Made by a program: the position numbers and the translations under genes
Notes under the pieces: generated by a model
Database searches by the model: none
What the model was told of the DNA's origin: nothing
What the model saw: the letters and a program-made list of their open reading frames with translations, nothing else
Assembly (NCBI RefSeq): GCF_009708035.1
Contig: NZ_WMBQ01000002.1
Location: 186,001-250,000 of the forward strand
Direction of reading: 5' to 3'
Length of the DNA stretch: 64,000 nt
From: Hyphomicrobium album
GTDB lineage: Bacteria; Pseudomonadota; Alphaproteobacteria; Rhizobiales; Hyphomicrobiaceae
Shown here: positions 17,480-27,751 of the stretch, piece by piece
Numbering within the stretch: the first letter of the stretch is position 1
Layout of the letters: every line of letters begins with the position of its first letter

Positions 17480-19678
17480 TCAGCTGGCCACTGCCGACGC
17501 GATCTGGCGGGAGGCGATGAACTCGGTCATCTGCGCAACGGGGAGCGGGCGCGAGAAGAGGTAGCCCTGCAACTGGTCGCAGCCGGCGGCCTGCAGCCAC
17601 CGCTGCTGCTCGCGCGTCTCCACGCCCTCGGCGACGATGGTCAGATCGAGATCCTGGCCGAGCCTGATGATCGAGGCCAGGATGACCGAACTCTCGGGCG
17701 GCTCGCCGGCACCGTCGAGGAAGCTGCGGTCGATCTTCAGCTTGTCGAAGCCAAAGCGGCGCAGGTACTGCAGGCTGGAATAGCCGGTACCGAAGTCGTC
17801 GAGCGCCACCTTGACGCCAAGCGCCTGCAGGCCGCGCATCTGCTCGTTGGCGCGCTTTTCGTCGGCGAGCAGCACGCTCTCGGTGATCTCGATTTCGAGA
17901 CGCTCGGCGGGGAACTGGCTTGCCTCGAGCGCCTGGCGCACGACCTCGACTACGTCGCCGTGATGGATCTGCGAGGCCGAGACGTTGACCGCGACACTGA
18001 TCCCCGACCACGCCTTGGCGTCCCGGATCGCGCGATCCAGCACGTGCTCGCCGATGCTCTGGATGAGACCGGTTTCCTCGGCGAGCGGAATGAAGATGTC
18101 GGGCGAGATCGGTCCCAACGTGGCATCGGTCCACCGCGCCAGCGCCTCGACGCCCAGCACCCGCTTGCCGCTCACGTCCACCAGCGGTTGATAGAAGACA
18201 TCGATCGCGCCCCCGGCGATGGCATCGCGCAGCGCCATCTCGAGCATATGCCGGTAGGTGATCTCGGCGTCCATCTCCGGTGCAAACGCGACGGCCGTCT
18301 CCGTGATCGCGCCTTTCGCCTTGTCCACCGCGAGCTCGGCGCGGCGCAGAAGCTCATCTCCCGTCGCCCCATCGCGCGGGCCGATCGCGTAGCCGACGGA
18401 TACGGCGACGATTACGCTCGCGCCGCCGACGTCGAACGGCTCGGCGAGCGCCGTCATGATATCGCTTGCCAGCTCGCTGGTGGCGGCCTCGGTGAGGCGC
18501 GGCGCCAGCATGACGAAGCTGTCGCCGTCGCTACGGGCGACGATGCCGCCCGGCGGGAGCAGGTTCCGCAGCCGCTTCGCCGTCCCGATGAGCACGGCAT
18601 CGCCGGTCGCCGCGCCGAAGGCGTCGTTGATTGCCTTGAACTGGTCGATGTCGACCATGATGAGGCTCACCGGCACCGGCCTTTGCCGATCCTCCAAGAG
18701 GCCGGCAATCTCCTCGTGCAGTCCGGTGCGGTTGGGCAGGTCGGTGAGCTGGTCGGTGCGAGCGGCGGTCGTCGCGTGCTCCTCGCTCTGCAGAATCTGC
18801 CGCGCCTTGCGCTTGCCCCACACGACGAGGAACCAGGTCAGCGCCCCGATCAGCAGCAGGGCGGCGCCGAGGCCGGGCGCGACGTGGCGGATGAATTGCA
18901 GCCCCGGCTGATCCTTGCGCCAGACGAGCGTGCCCACCGGCGCGCCGTCGTCGGACTTGACCGCCTCGCTGGAATCCCCGGCAGGGGTCCCGGTCGCTAC
19001 CCAATGCAGCTCGCGAAAGCCGAAGTTCTCGCCCAGCCGCTTCGTGAAGCCCTTGTCGATGTCCTCCACTGCAACGAGCAGCATCGGCGGATCGGGCGTG
19101 GCGATGGGTTTGCCTGCGTCCGGCACGATCGTCGACACGATGACGGTGGCGGGCTTGCCGTCGATCGACCGCGCGTCGGCAACGGCCACGTGATGCTGCA
19201 CCGTGCCGTCGGGCATCGCGATGTCGGTGACGACGACATCGTAGTGCGGCTTGAGGTGCGGATGGCGAACCGCCTGCAGCAGGTCCGTCAGGCCCGCGCC
19301 GATGGCCCCATAGTCCGAATCCGCTCGGGCCGCCGCCGCATAGCCGAACACCGGCGCATCATTGCCGGCAAGCACGTAGATTTGGTCGTAGCCGAGGAGA
19401 TCGCTGAGATACTTGCCATAGAAGGTTCGCATCCAGCCGGTGTCTTTGTGGCGCGTCTGCTCAAACGCTTCCGACCACACGGTCTGTACGCGCAACTCGC
19501 GGGCCAGCGACAACCCATGCTGATCGATGGCGTGCTCGATCGTGTCCCGCTGCCGCTGAAGCGCAGTATCGTCGGCCTCGCGCGCGCCGATCAGCAATGA
19601 AATCAAGACAGCGAGGATCGACGCGGCGCCGAGCGCCACGATCGGAAACGTCACAAAAGCGGTGGTCCGCTTGGGCAA
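17480..19678 (-). CDS. Membrane CHASE4-like/EAL protein with degenerate GGDEF
   Basis: A 732-residue protein with two membrane segments (about 8-31 and 275-296) that enclose a periplasmic CHASE4-like sensor with a conserved WSEAFEQT. A GGDEF and an EAL domain follow. The cyclase site reads DGDSF (384-388) instead of GGDEF, so c-di-GMP synthesis is unlikely; the domain may bind GTP as an allosteric input. The EAL domain keeps EAL (511-513), NVSASQ, ITESVLL and DDFGTGYSSLQYL, so phosphodiesterase activity is likely. Together with the protein at 3631 it gives the window two c-di-GMP enzymes. Confidence 0.88.
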   Translation of the reverse strand: MPKRTTAFVTFPIVALGAASILAVLISLLIGAREADDTALQRQRDTIEHAIDQHGLSLARELRVQTVWSEAFEQTRHKDTGWMRTFYGKYLSDLLGYDQIYVLAGNDAPVFGYAAAARADSDYGAIGAGLTDLLQAVRHPHLKPHYDVVVTDIAMPDGTVQHHVAVADARSIDGKPATVIVSTIVPDAGKPIATPDPPMLLVAVEDIDKGFTKRLGENFGFRELHWVATGTPAGDSSEAVKSDDGAPVGTLVWRKDQPGLQFIRHVAPGLGAALLLIGALTWFLVVWGKRKARQILQSEEHATTAARTDQLTDLPNRTGLHEEIAGLLEDRQRPVPVSLIMVDIDQFKAINDAFGAATGDAVLIGTAKRLRNLLPPGGIVARSDGDSFVMLAPRLTEAATSELASDIMTALAEPFDVGGASVIVAVSVGYAIGPRDGATGDELLRRAELAVDKAKGAITETAVAFAPEMDAEITYRHMLEMALRDAIAGGAIDVFYQPLVDVSGKRVLGVEALARWTDATLGPISPDIFIPLAEETGLIQSIGEHVLDRAIRDAKAWSGISVAVNVSASQIHHGDVVEVVRQALEASQFPAERLEIEITESVLLADEKRANEQMRGLQALGVKVALDDFGTGYSSLQYLRRFGFDKLKIDRSFLDGAGEPPESSVILASIIRLGQDLDLTIVAEGVETREQQRWLQAAGCDQLQGYLFSRPLPVAQMTEFIASRQIASAVAS

Positions 19679-19857
19679 TCATCCACCCCGCGTGTCGTGC
19701 CCTCTAGTCCTCGCTGCCGCCGACCTACGCAGAGGCGGCTGAACAAGCAGTAATTTAGGGCGGTCGACGTCGGGGTGCGGTGAGCGCTTCGTTAACGAGA
19801 TAGCAAACTCGCGTCCAAACGGGACAACGGTCGCCGCGAAGTCCGCAACTGCAAGCG

Positions 19858-21416
<1,559 letters not shown>

Positions 21417-21468
21417 ATGCACCGCGCTCCGATCTCGTGCCGGCAAACGAAGGCGGCCGGCTATGAAA

Positions 21469-21493
21469 AAGGGGGACGCCGCGCATCCCCCTT
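21469..21493 (-). terminator. Terminator of the rplU-rpmA operon
   Basis: Read on the minus strand, AAGGGGGA and TCCCCCTT pair around a nine-base loop and are followed by a run of T. It lies about 28 bases after the rpmA stop codon, between rpmA and the GNAT gene, and should end or attenuate the ribosomal protein transcript. Confidence 0.7.
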
Positions 21494-21520
21494 GCAATCG
21501 CTAAAGGTGGATGGCGCCGA

Positions 21521-21787
21521 TTATTCGGCGGTCTTGTCTTCGCGCACCGACACGTAAACGCGGCCGTTGCGCTTGGTGTTGAATTCGACGGCGCCCTCGA
21601 CCACCGCGAAGATGGTGTGGTCGGAGCCCATGCCGACGCCGTTGCCCGGGTGCCACTGGGTACCGCGCTGGCGGACCAGGATGTTGCCGGGGATGACCTG
21701 CTCGCCGCCGAAGCGCTTAACGCCGAGGCGCTTTGAGTGCGAGTCGCGGCCGTTACGCGTTGAGCCGCCAGCTTTCTTTTGTGCCAT
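21521..21787 (-). CDS. rpmA: 50S ribosomal protein L27
   Basis: An 88-residue ribosomal protein beginning [16 protein letters not shown], the conserved N-terminus that reaches into the peptidyl transferase centre, then [17 protein letters not shown] and the conserved HTIFA segment. Length is normal. It follows rplU after about 31 bases on the same strand and is followed by a terminator hairpin. Confidence 0.98.
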   Translation of the reverse strand: MAQKKAGGSTRNGRDSHSKRLGVKRFGGEQVIPGNILVRQRGTQWHPGNGVGMGSDHTIFAVVEGAVEFNTKRNGRVYVSVREDKTAE

Positions 21788-21818
21788 GGATCAGTTCCTT
21801 CGAAACTCGGGCTGCCGC

Positions 21819-22130
21819 TTAGGCGCCGACGATGCTCTTGATACGGACCGTGACGAGGTCCTGGCGATGGCCGCGCTTGCGGCGCGAATTCTTGCGGCGG
21901 CGCTTCTTGAAGGAGATGACCTTCGGGCCGCGGGTGGCCTCGACGAACTCGCCGACGACCTTGGCGCCGGAGACGAGCGGGCTGCCGAATTTGGGCTTGT
22001 CGCCGCCGATCATGAGGACTTCGGCGAACTCGACCTTGGAGCCGGCTTCGCCGGCGATCTTTTCGATGGTGATGACGTCGTCAGCAGCAACACGGTACTG
22101 CTTGCCGCCCGTCTTGATGACAGCGTACAT
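21819..22130 (-). CDS. rplU: 50S ribosomal protein L21
   Basis: A 103-residue ribosomal protein starting MYAVIKTGGKQYRV, the signature L21 N-terminus, with a basic KKRRRKNSRRKRGHRQ loop and a VRIKSIVGA C-terminus. First gene of the rplU-rpmA operon. A strong promoter lies about 140 bases upstream. Confidence 0.98.
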   Translation of the reverse strand: MYAVIKTGGKQYRVAADDVITIEKIAGEAGSKVEFAEVLMIGGDKPKFGSPLVSGAKVVGEFVEATRGPKVISFKKRRRKNSRRKRGHRQDLVTVRIKSIVGA

Positions 22131-22269
22131 AGCTATTCCTTCAACGTTATCCGCGCCCTATGGCGCCGCAGGCGAGCTGCGGACTTTATGAGATCGCCTC
22201 TTCGGGAAGGGCGACCAGGCCTCGGGCAGCGCATTGCGCGCCCCGATTTCCGGGGCGCGGGAAGGCGGG

Positions 22270-22298
22270 TTTATCCTCGAAGCCCCGGAAATTGTCAA
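22270..22298 (-). promoter_or_regulatory. Sigma70-like promoter for rplU-rpmA
   Basis: On the minus strand, a perfect -35 TTGACA (22293-22298) is separated by 17 bases from GATAAA (-10, 22270-22275). A transcript would begin near 22263 and have a leader of about 130 bases before rplU. The upstream side overlaps a 10-bp inverted repeat (CCCCGGAAAT at 22283-22292 and ATTTCCGGGG at 22310-22319) that spans the -35 box and could be an operator. Confidence 0.65.
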
Positions 22299-22335
22299 TC
22301 CGGCCCAGTATTTCCGGGGTTTCCGGGCGGGACGC

Positions 22336-23181
22336 CTATCGGCCAGCCGCCGGCAGCGCCAAGAGAATGTCGCTGCCGCTGCGCCAGCGCTCCCTATAAC
22401 CGGCCTCAAGCAGTCCGGCGAGGCAGTCCTCCTGCCATCGGGGCGCGTGGTCGACCTCCATGAAGATGCGGGCTGGCCAGAGCTGCCGCGGGGCGGAGCG
22501 AATGAACGGCATGAGCGCCCGGTCCTCGAATCCTTCGATGTCGATCTTCAAGGCGTCGATCCGCTGGAGTCCGGTGCTTTCGATGATCGCGTGCAGCGGT
22601 GTCACCGGCACCATCAGCTCCTCGCCCTCCGTTCCGACCAGGCTCGCGTGCCCGTACTGTTTCATGCTGACATGGATGGTCGCCTCGCCCGGTTGCGCGC
22701 CGACGGCCGTCGGGCACACGGTCACGTTGGAGAAGCCGTTGGCGGCAACGTTGAAGCGGAGGCGCGCCAGCATGGCCGGCAGCGGCTCGATGGCGATCAC
22801 GCGTCCTGCTGGTCCGACCTTGCGTGCGGCAAAGACTGCGAACAGACCGCAGTTGGCGCCGACGTCGACGAACACGTCGCCGGGCTTCAGGTCGGTGGTG
22901 ATGACGTCGATGGCGATGCGGTTGGTGTGCCCGTTGCGCTCCAATGCCATCTGCTCGGTGTAGTTGTCGTTGACCCGGCAGCGCAGCTTCAGGCCGTCGA
23001 CCTCGACGTCGTACTCGGTGCCGATGCGCGCAAGCAGTCTGCGCACCGGTCCCTTGACCGCTCCGCGCGCGATGCGCTGGCGCAATGCCGCGATGCAGAG
23101 TGCCGCGGGGAAAGTGGGCCGGTAGTAGCCCCATTGGTCAATCGCGAGCGGCGAGGAAAAAGTGGGCAAAGTATTCATCAT
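22336..23181 (-). CDS. FkbM-family methyltransferase
   Basis: A 281-residue protein with the SAM site VFVDVGANCGLFAVFAARKVG, an acidic IAIEPLPAML, and the later IDALKIDIEGFEDRAL motif typical of FkbM methyltransferases. The family often O-methylates sugars or lipopolysaccharide/capsule parts; the substrate here is unknown. ATG 23181 (MMNTLPTF) is chosen over the in-frame ATG at 23298, which has no ribosome site. It lies in a single-gene unit between rplU and the divergent Ntn-type hydrolase gene. Confidence 0.82.
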   Translation of the reverse strand: MMNTLPTFSSPLAIDQWGYYRPTFPAALCIAALRQRIARGAVKGPVRRLLARIGTEYDVEVDGLKLRCRVNDNYTEQMALERNGHTNRIAIDVITTDLKPGDVFVDVGANCGLFAVFAARKVGPAGRVIAIEPLPAMLARLRFNVAANGFSNVTVCPTAVGAQPGEATIHVSMKQYGHASLVGTEGEELMVPVTPLHAIIESTGLQRIDALKIDIEGFEDRALMPFIRSAPRQLWPARIFMEVDHAPRWQEDCLAGLLEAGYRERWRSGSDILLALPAAGR

Positions 23182-23383
23182 GGAAAAGATCTCGAAGCTG
23201 GAATCAGTGGGCTGACAAGCAGTGCACCGCCGATCTTCGGCAGCAAAGCGGGGGCACGTAATTGGACGTTGGAAACTTGCCGCCTGTGGCGGCGACAACG
23301 CGAAAGTGTCGGACTACTGTTCAATTCCTTGGCGCGGGCCCACATTGTGCTGACGGAGTTGTCCACTCGCTGAAACGGAAACG

Positions 23384-24379
23384 ATGCAATCCCTCGAGCC
23401 CATACCCGTCCACGATGTGGGCGCCGCCTACCCGCTGGAAACTTTGGAGCTGGAGGAGGCACGCGCGCATGCGCTGATCGACGGCGCGACCGCGCACGTG
23501 CCGCGCGCCGCGCTTCGCACTCTCGACGCCGTCTCCCGCCGCTGGCTCGCCAAGCAGGACAGCGTGCATCTCGACGAGATCGACGCCATCGCCGCGCGTC
23601 TCGGCCGCCCCGGCGCCTACTTCCTGTCCGTCAACTACGAGTGGGGATGCACCTGCCGCGTCGCGCCGTCGCCGGAAGGCAAAACCGCGCGGCTGGTGCG
23701 CGTCCTCGACTGGGTGACGGAAGGTCTCGGCCGCTACGTCATCGCCGCGCGCGTCGCCAGCGACGCCGGTCCGTTCGTGACGCTGACCTGGCCAGGCTAC
23801 ACGGGCGTGCTGCAGGGCATGGCGCCCGGCCGCTTCTCGGCGGCCTTGAACCAGGCGCCGATGCGCCCGGTCTGGGGCCAGTTCCACCTCGACTGGGCGG
23901 TCAACCGTGGCCGCATCTGGCGCATGAAGCATCTGACGCCGGCGCATTTGTTGCGTGAGGTTTTCGAGACGGCCGCGTCATTCGGCGAAGCGAAGCGCAT
24001 GCTCACCGAACGTCCGATCTCCACGCCGGCCATCTTCACGCTCGCCGGACTGAAGCCGTCCGAGACGGCGGTCATCGAGCGCACCGAAACGGAAGCCCGC
24101 GTACACGAGGGCTGCAACGCCGCCGCCAATCACTGGCAGGCGCCCGGCTGGTCGGGATATTCGCGGGGTTTAGATAGCGCCGGGCGTGCTTGCCTCATGC
24201 ACCAGGTATCGACGGCGCTCGATCCGAGCTTTGCGTGGCTCAAGCCGCCGATCCGCAATTGGAACACGCGGCTCGTCATGGTCGCCGATGCATCGGAAGG
24301 CCGTCTCGTCGCGCAGGGCTACGAGGTGGACGGCCGCACCACCGCGCCGGCGACGGCACCGCTCGAGCTGACGGCCTGA
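23384..24379 (+). CDS. Ntn-type linear-amide hydrolase (acid ceramidase/choloylglycine-hydrolase-like)
   Basis: A 331-residue protein with a likely nucleophile Cys89 in NYEWGCTCRVA and an Ntn-like pattern: LDWVTEGLGRYVIAAR, then TWPGYTGVLQGMAPGRFSAALNQAP. This resembles the acid ceramidase/NAAA and choloylglycine hydrolase group that cleaves linear amides. No signal peptide is seen, and the protein is not self-evidently processed at the Cys. The substrate is unknown. It is divergent from the FkbM gene and converges with the alpha-oxoamine synthase gene; a link to sphingolipid-like or N-acyl amino acid metabolism would be speculation. Confidence 0.6.
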   Translation: MQSLEPIPVHDVGAAYPLETLELEEARAHALIDGATAHVPRAALRTLDAVSRRWLAKQDSVHLDEIDAIAARLGRPGAYFLSVNYEWGCTCRVAPSPEGKTARLVRVLDWVTEGLGRYVIAARVASDAGPFVTLTWPGYTGVLQGMAPGRFSAALNQAPMRPVWGQFHLDWAVNRGRIWRMKHLTPAHLLREVFETAASFGEAKRMLTERPISTPAIFTLAGLKPSETAVIERTETEARVHEGCNAAANHWQAPGWSGYSRGLDSAGRACLMHQVSTALDPSFAWLKPPIRNWNTRLVMVADASEGRLVAQGYEVDGRTTAPATAPLELTA

Positions 24380-24394
24380 GCGGCACCGCCGCGC

Positions 24395-25648
24395 TTACGC
24401 GCCCAGCACCTCCTTGGTCACGTCGAGCGCATGCTTGATCTCCTCGGGCGTGAACTCGCAGGTGAGGAAGAAGCGCAGGCGCGCGGCGTTCACCGGAACA
24501 CCCGGCGACATGATGAGCGAGGTATTGATGCCGCGCTCCAGAACTTTCGACACGGCCTTGGCGGCGCGCGTGGTGGCGCCCACCATCACCGGCAGCATGC
24601 CGATGCCGATGGAGCGGCCGGTGTTCAAGCCGCGTGCCTTGGCTTCGCGCAGGAACAACTGACCGTTGGCGTGCAGGCGGGCGACGCGATGCGGCTCGCG
24701 CTTGACGACGCGGAGCGCGGCGAGGGCGGCGGCCGTCATGCTCGGCGGCAGGCCGACCGAGAACACGAAGCCCGGCGCCGAGTAGCGCAGCGCATCGATC
24801 AGCTCGCGGTTGCCGGCGATGTAGCCGCCGCACGAGGCGTAAGCCTTGCTCAGCGTGCCCATCCAAATGTCGACCTTGTTGCCGGGAACGCCGGTGTGCT
24901 CGGCGAGGCCGGCGCCGGTGTTGCCGAGGACGCCGCAACCGTGCGCGTCGTCGACCATCAGCCAGGCGCCGTAGCGCTCCTTCAGCTCGACCACGCGGGC
25001 GAGATCGGGGATGTCGCCCTCGGTCGAGTAGAGGCCTTCGATGACGACGAGGCAGTTCTTGTACTTGGCGCGCTCCTCGCGCAGCACCTGCTCCAAGAGG
25101 TCGAGCTTGTTGTGCCTGAAGGTCATGGTCTTGGCGCCCGACAGGCGCATGCCGACCACGGCGCTGTTGTGCACGAACTCGTCGTGGATGATGAGGTCGT
25201 CGGCGGTCATGATCGTGCCGATCGTCGACACGTTGGCGGCATGTCCGGAGACGAACACCAGCGCGCCTTCGACGCCGATCGTGTCGGCGATTTCCTGCTC
25301 CAGCTCGCGGTGGAGAGGCGTGTCGCCCGACACCATGCGGCTCGCCGAAACGGACGTGCCGTAGGCGTCGATGGCGGCCTTCGAGGCATTGATCAGGTCA
25401 GGATGCTTGCTGAGGCCGAGGTAGTCGCACCAGGCAAAGTTCAGAACCGGCTTGCCGTCGATCAGCGTATGCCGGCCCTGCGGGCCCTCGGTCGAGCGGA
25501 AGAACGGGTTCGCGATGCCAAGCATCTTGCCGAGCCCCTGGTGGTAGGTAATCGACTTGTATTCAGGGAGCGACGAGAAGGGGGCCGCGACGAGGTCGCG
25601 GTCCAGCTTCGCGCGCAGCTTGTTCAGCGTCTGGGGCATGATGCTCAT
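24395..25648 (-). CDS. Alpha-oxoamine synthase (KBL/BioF/SPT family)
   Basis: A 417-residue PLP enzyme of the family that condenses an amino acid with an acyl-CoA or acyl-ACP (BioF, glycine C-acetyltransferase, 5-aminolevulinate synthase, serine palmitoyltransferase). Seen: SASRMVSGDTPLHRELE, GHAANVSTIGT, VDDAHGCGVLG and the PLP lysine K268 in TLSKAYASCGG. The N-terminal 50 residues (PEYKSITYHQGLGKML) are longer than in BioF. Product identity cannot be settled. The ribosome site AGGAG ahead of ATG 25648 decides the start. It is preceded on the same strand by a 70-residue gene, probably cotranscribed. Confidence 0.83.
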   Translation of the reverse strand: MSIMPQTLNKLRAKLDRDLVAAPFSSLPEYKSITYHQGLGKMLGIANPFFRSTEGPQGRHTLIDGKPVLNFAWCDYLGLSKHPDLINASKAAIDAYGTSVSASRMVSGDTPLHRELEQEIADTIGVEGALVFVSGHAANVSTIGTIMTADDLIIHDEFVHNSAVVGMRLSGAKTMTFRHNKLDLLEQVLREERAKYKNCLVVIEGLYSTEGDIPDLARVVELKERYGAWLMVDDAHGCGVLGNTGAGLAEHTGVPGNKVDIWMGTLSKAYASCGGYIAGNRELIDALRYSAPGFVFSVGLPPSMTAAALAALRVVKREPHRVARLHANGQLFLREAKARGLNTGRSIGIGMLPVMVGATTRAAKAVSKVLERGINTSLIMSPGVPVNAARLRFFLTCEFTPEEIKHALDVTKEVLGA

Positions 25649-25695
25649 GGTAGGTGCTCCTGGCTACGCACGACGTCACCGCCGCGCTTTACGGT

Positions 25696-25908
25696 TCAAA
25701 ATCGCGAGTAAACTCCGAGGTGGAAGTCGAAGCCGCCGGCGTCGTCGAAGGCCGGGGCGAAGGCGCTGGCCTTGCTCGGGCTCTTGGGTCGAGCGGCAGG
25801 AAATGGCTCATCGAAGATGGCGCTGTCGTCGCGCACGAGGCCACCGAAGGGATGGCCGGGGAAGGGAGCCTGCTCCTCGAAGGCGTTGGGCTCGTAGGAC
25901 GGACTCAT
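25696..25908 (-). CDS. Small hypothetical protein upstream of alpha-oxoamine synthase
   Basis: A 70-residue acidic, Phe/Pro-rich protein (PNAFEEQAPFPGHPFGGL, AFDDAGGFDFHLGVY). It has a strong ribosome site (AAGGAGAGG) six bases before its ATG, which is the main evidence that it is real. It has no signal, membrane segment or known motif. It ends 47 bases before the alpha-oxoamine synthase on the same strand, so it could be a partner of that enzyme, but nothing in the sequence shows this. Confidence 0.6.
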   Translation of the reverse strand: MSPSYEPNAFEEQAPFPGHPFGGLVRDDSAIFDEPFPAARPKSPSKASAFAPAFDDAGGFDFHLGVYSRF

Positions 25909-26253
25909 GAAACCTCTCCTTGCGTTCGCGCGCCCGTGGAACTGGAGCGCCGCGTGGAGAGGTTTTAGGAAAATGATCGGCCAATGCGCTGTTCCGGCCG
26001 GAACACGCGTGTGCTGAAAAAAATTTGCGTCGGGCTATCAGCGAGCGGCGGCGATCCGAGAGGTTGTCGGGCTGCTGCCGCGACGCTCGCCTCCTCTCAC
26101 GTCATCCCCACGAAGGTGGGGACCCAGCCACGTTTCAACCAGCGCGGCGATCGTCGTTAGGCATGGTGCCCTGGGTTCCCGCCGTCCATGCGGAGCATGG
26201 CTTCGCCATGACGCGGGAATGACGGGGTGATTTGGGGGCGCGTGACGGTCCGC
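25909..26253. other. Intergenic region with extragenic repeat
   Basis: A 345-base gene-free stretch between the 70-residue gene and creD. Its right half is an extragenic palindromic element (listed separately); its left half holds the upstream region of the 70-residue gene. No further gene was seen. Confidence 0.6.
26101..26224. repeat. Extragenic palindromic repeat element
   Basis: The element begins GTCATCCCCACGAAGGTGGG and ends with GCGGGAATGAC. Within it are a TCCCCAC/GTGGGGA hairpin (26105-26122), TTCCCGC paired with GCGGGAA (26176-26219), and a small CATGC/GCATG hairpin inside. GTCATCCCC...GTGGGGACC palindromes are common intergenic repeats in Alphaproteobacteria. Only one copy is visible here. 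It lies downstream of creD on the minus strand. Confidence 0.6.
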
Positions 26254-27639
26254 TCAGCTAGCGGGGCGCTTTTGCCCCGACCAATCGACGTTGAGCGTCG
26301 CGAACATCACGACCGCCAGCATCACGAACCCGGCGATGGCACCGGCGAGCAAGGCGTAGTCCTCCAGCTGCAGGATCAGGTACAAGAGCCCGTACAGCAG
26401 GAACAGCACGCCCGCCATGATGAGCCCCTTGTTGAGGCTCTGCTGCACCCGCGCGACGTAGAGCGACAGGAGCCCGCCCGTGGCGACCGCGGCGATGAGG
26501 TAGGCGCTAAGACAACCGATCTGCTCGGCGAACGACAACAGCAGCACGTAGAAGAAGATCATCGACAAGCCGACGAACAGGTACTGCACCGGGTGCACCT
26601 GCCGGGCCGAGCGGGTCTCCAGCACGAACACGGCCATGAACGCAGTGGCAAGGAACATCATCGCGTATTTCGCGGCGCGACTGACGATCTGATAGAAATC
26701 CACCGGCACGATGAAGCGCACGCCGAAGGCATAGGGGGACATGCGCTCCAGGTCTTGATCGGCGAGCGACCAGGATTGCGGCACGCTGCGTGCCAGGTGC
26801 GGGATCTGCCACTTCGCGGAGAACGATGTCGGCTCGACCGTGCGGTCGTTCGGCAGGAAGGCGCCGGTGAAGCTCGGGTCGCTCCAATCGGACGAGAGCG
26901 CGACGGTCGTCTCCTGCGCAACCGGCGCGAAGGTCAGCTCGGACGAGCCGTTGAGCGCCAGCGCGAACTTGAAATCGAAGCCGTTGATGCCGGTCGGCGC
27001 CGCGTCGGTGACGCCTTGCGTGGCGAACAGCGTCGCAGCGGGCGCGAGGCGCACGTGAATGCCGCCGCCGCGCATGGCCGGCACGCCGATGCTCGGCTCG
27101 AACGCCAATGCCTGGCCGCCGTCGATTGTCACCGATGCGGCTTCCTTCAGGCCCGACACGTCGCTGATTGCCACCGCCAGCACGGCATCGCGCCAGCGCA
27201 CCGACTGTGCGTCGGCGACCACCTCGGCGATGTCGGGAGCGGCGAAGCTGCCGGAAAAATCGAGTAGCCCGGTGTAGACGGCGACGTCGTAGATGGAGCG
27301 GTGCAGGACCTTGGTCGTCGCCTTGCCGCTCACCTTGAGCGACTTCGGGAGAAATACGGCACGCCGCTCGACCACCTCCTCGACGCGCTTGTCACCCTCG
27401 CCGGTCACGCGCTTCACGGTGTAAGGCACGATCAGCAGCGGACCATCGATGTACTGGCTGGCGCCCCACTCCTGCGCCACCGTCTGGCGCACGCCTTCGG
27501 CGCGCTGCTCGCGCTCGCTGATCAAACCCCACACGAGCAAGAGCGGAATGGTCAGGATCAGTATCAGGCCGCAGATGAGGAGGAATTTGAACCCGGGGCT
27601 GTTCAGCAGCCGCGCAATGGCGGCGGTCAGGCTTTCCAC
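26254..27639 (-). CDS. creD: CreD-family inner membrane protein
   Basis: A 461-residue protein with one N-terminal membrane segment (about 18-40), a periplasmic domain of about 280 residues, and a cluster of five or six membrane segments at the C-terminus. Landmarks are VWGLISEREQRAEGV after the first segment and SARQVHPVQYLFVGLSMIFFYVLLLSFAEQIG near 350, both typical of CreD (Cet). The family is tied to colicin E2 tolerance and envelope integrity. No creABC regulator lies nearby, so control is unknown here. Confidence 0.9.
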   Translation of the reverse strand: MESLTAAIARLLNSPGFKFLLICGLILILTIPLLLVWGLISEREQRAEGVRQTVAQEWGASQYIDGPLLIVPYTVKRVTGEGDKRVEEVVERRAVFLPKSLKVSGKATTKVLHRSIYDVAVYTGLLDFSGSFAAPDIAEVVADAQSVRWRDAVLAVAISDVSGLKEAASVTIDGGQALAFEPSIGVPAMRGGGIHVRLAPAATLFATQGVTDAAPTGINGFDFKFALALNGSSELTFAPVAQETTVALSSDWSDPSFTGAFLPNDRTVEPTSFSAKWQIPHLARSVPQSWSLADQDLERMSPYAFGVRFIVPVDFYQIVSRAAKYAMMFLATAFMAVFVLETRSARQVHPVQYLFVGLSMIFFYVLLLSFAEQIGCLSAYLIAAVATGGLLSLYVARVQQSLNKGLIMAGVLFLLYGLLYLILQLEDYALLAGAIAGFVMLAVVMFATLNVDWSGQKRPAS

Positions 27640-27751
27640 TCAATTTCTCCACGGCAAGCAATATCGCCGTGGAGGGAACAGCAGCGGGGTGGCGCGAACA
27701 AGTCAGCAAATTGGCGGGATTTCCGGCAACTTCGGAATTTCCGCGGCGGGA

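Noticed and set aside
15810-18134. A 774-codon frame joining the CrtI-like gene to the upstream EAL gene
   Set aside because: The FAD motif and its ATG at 17378 define the real start; the upstream part is out of frame with the EAL gene.
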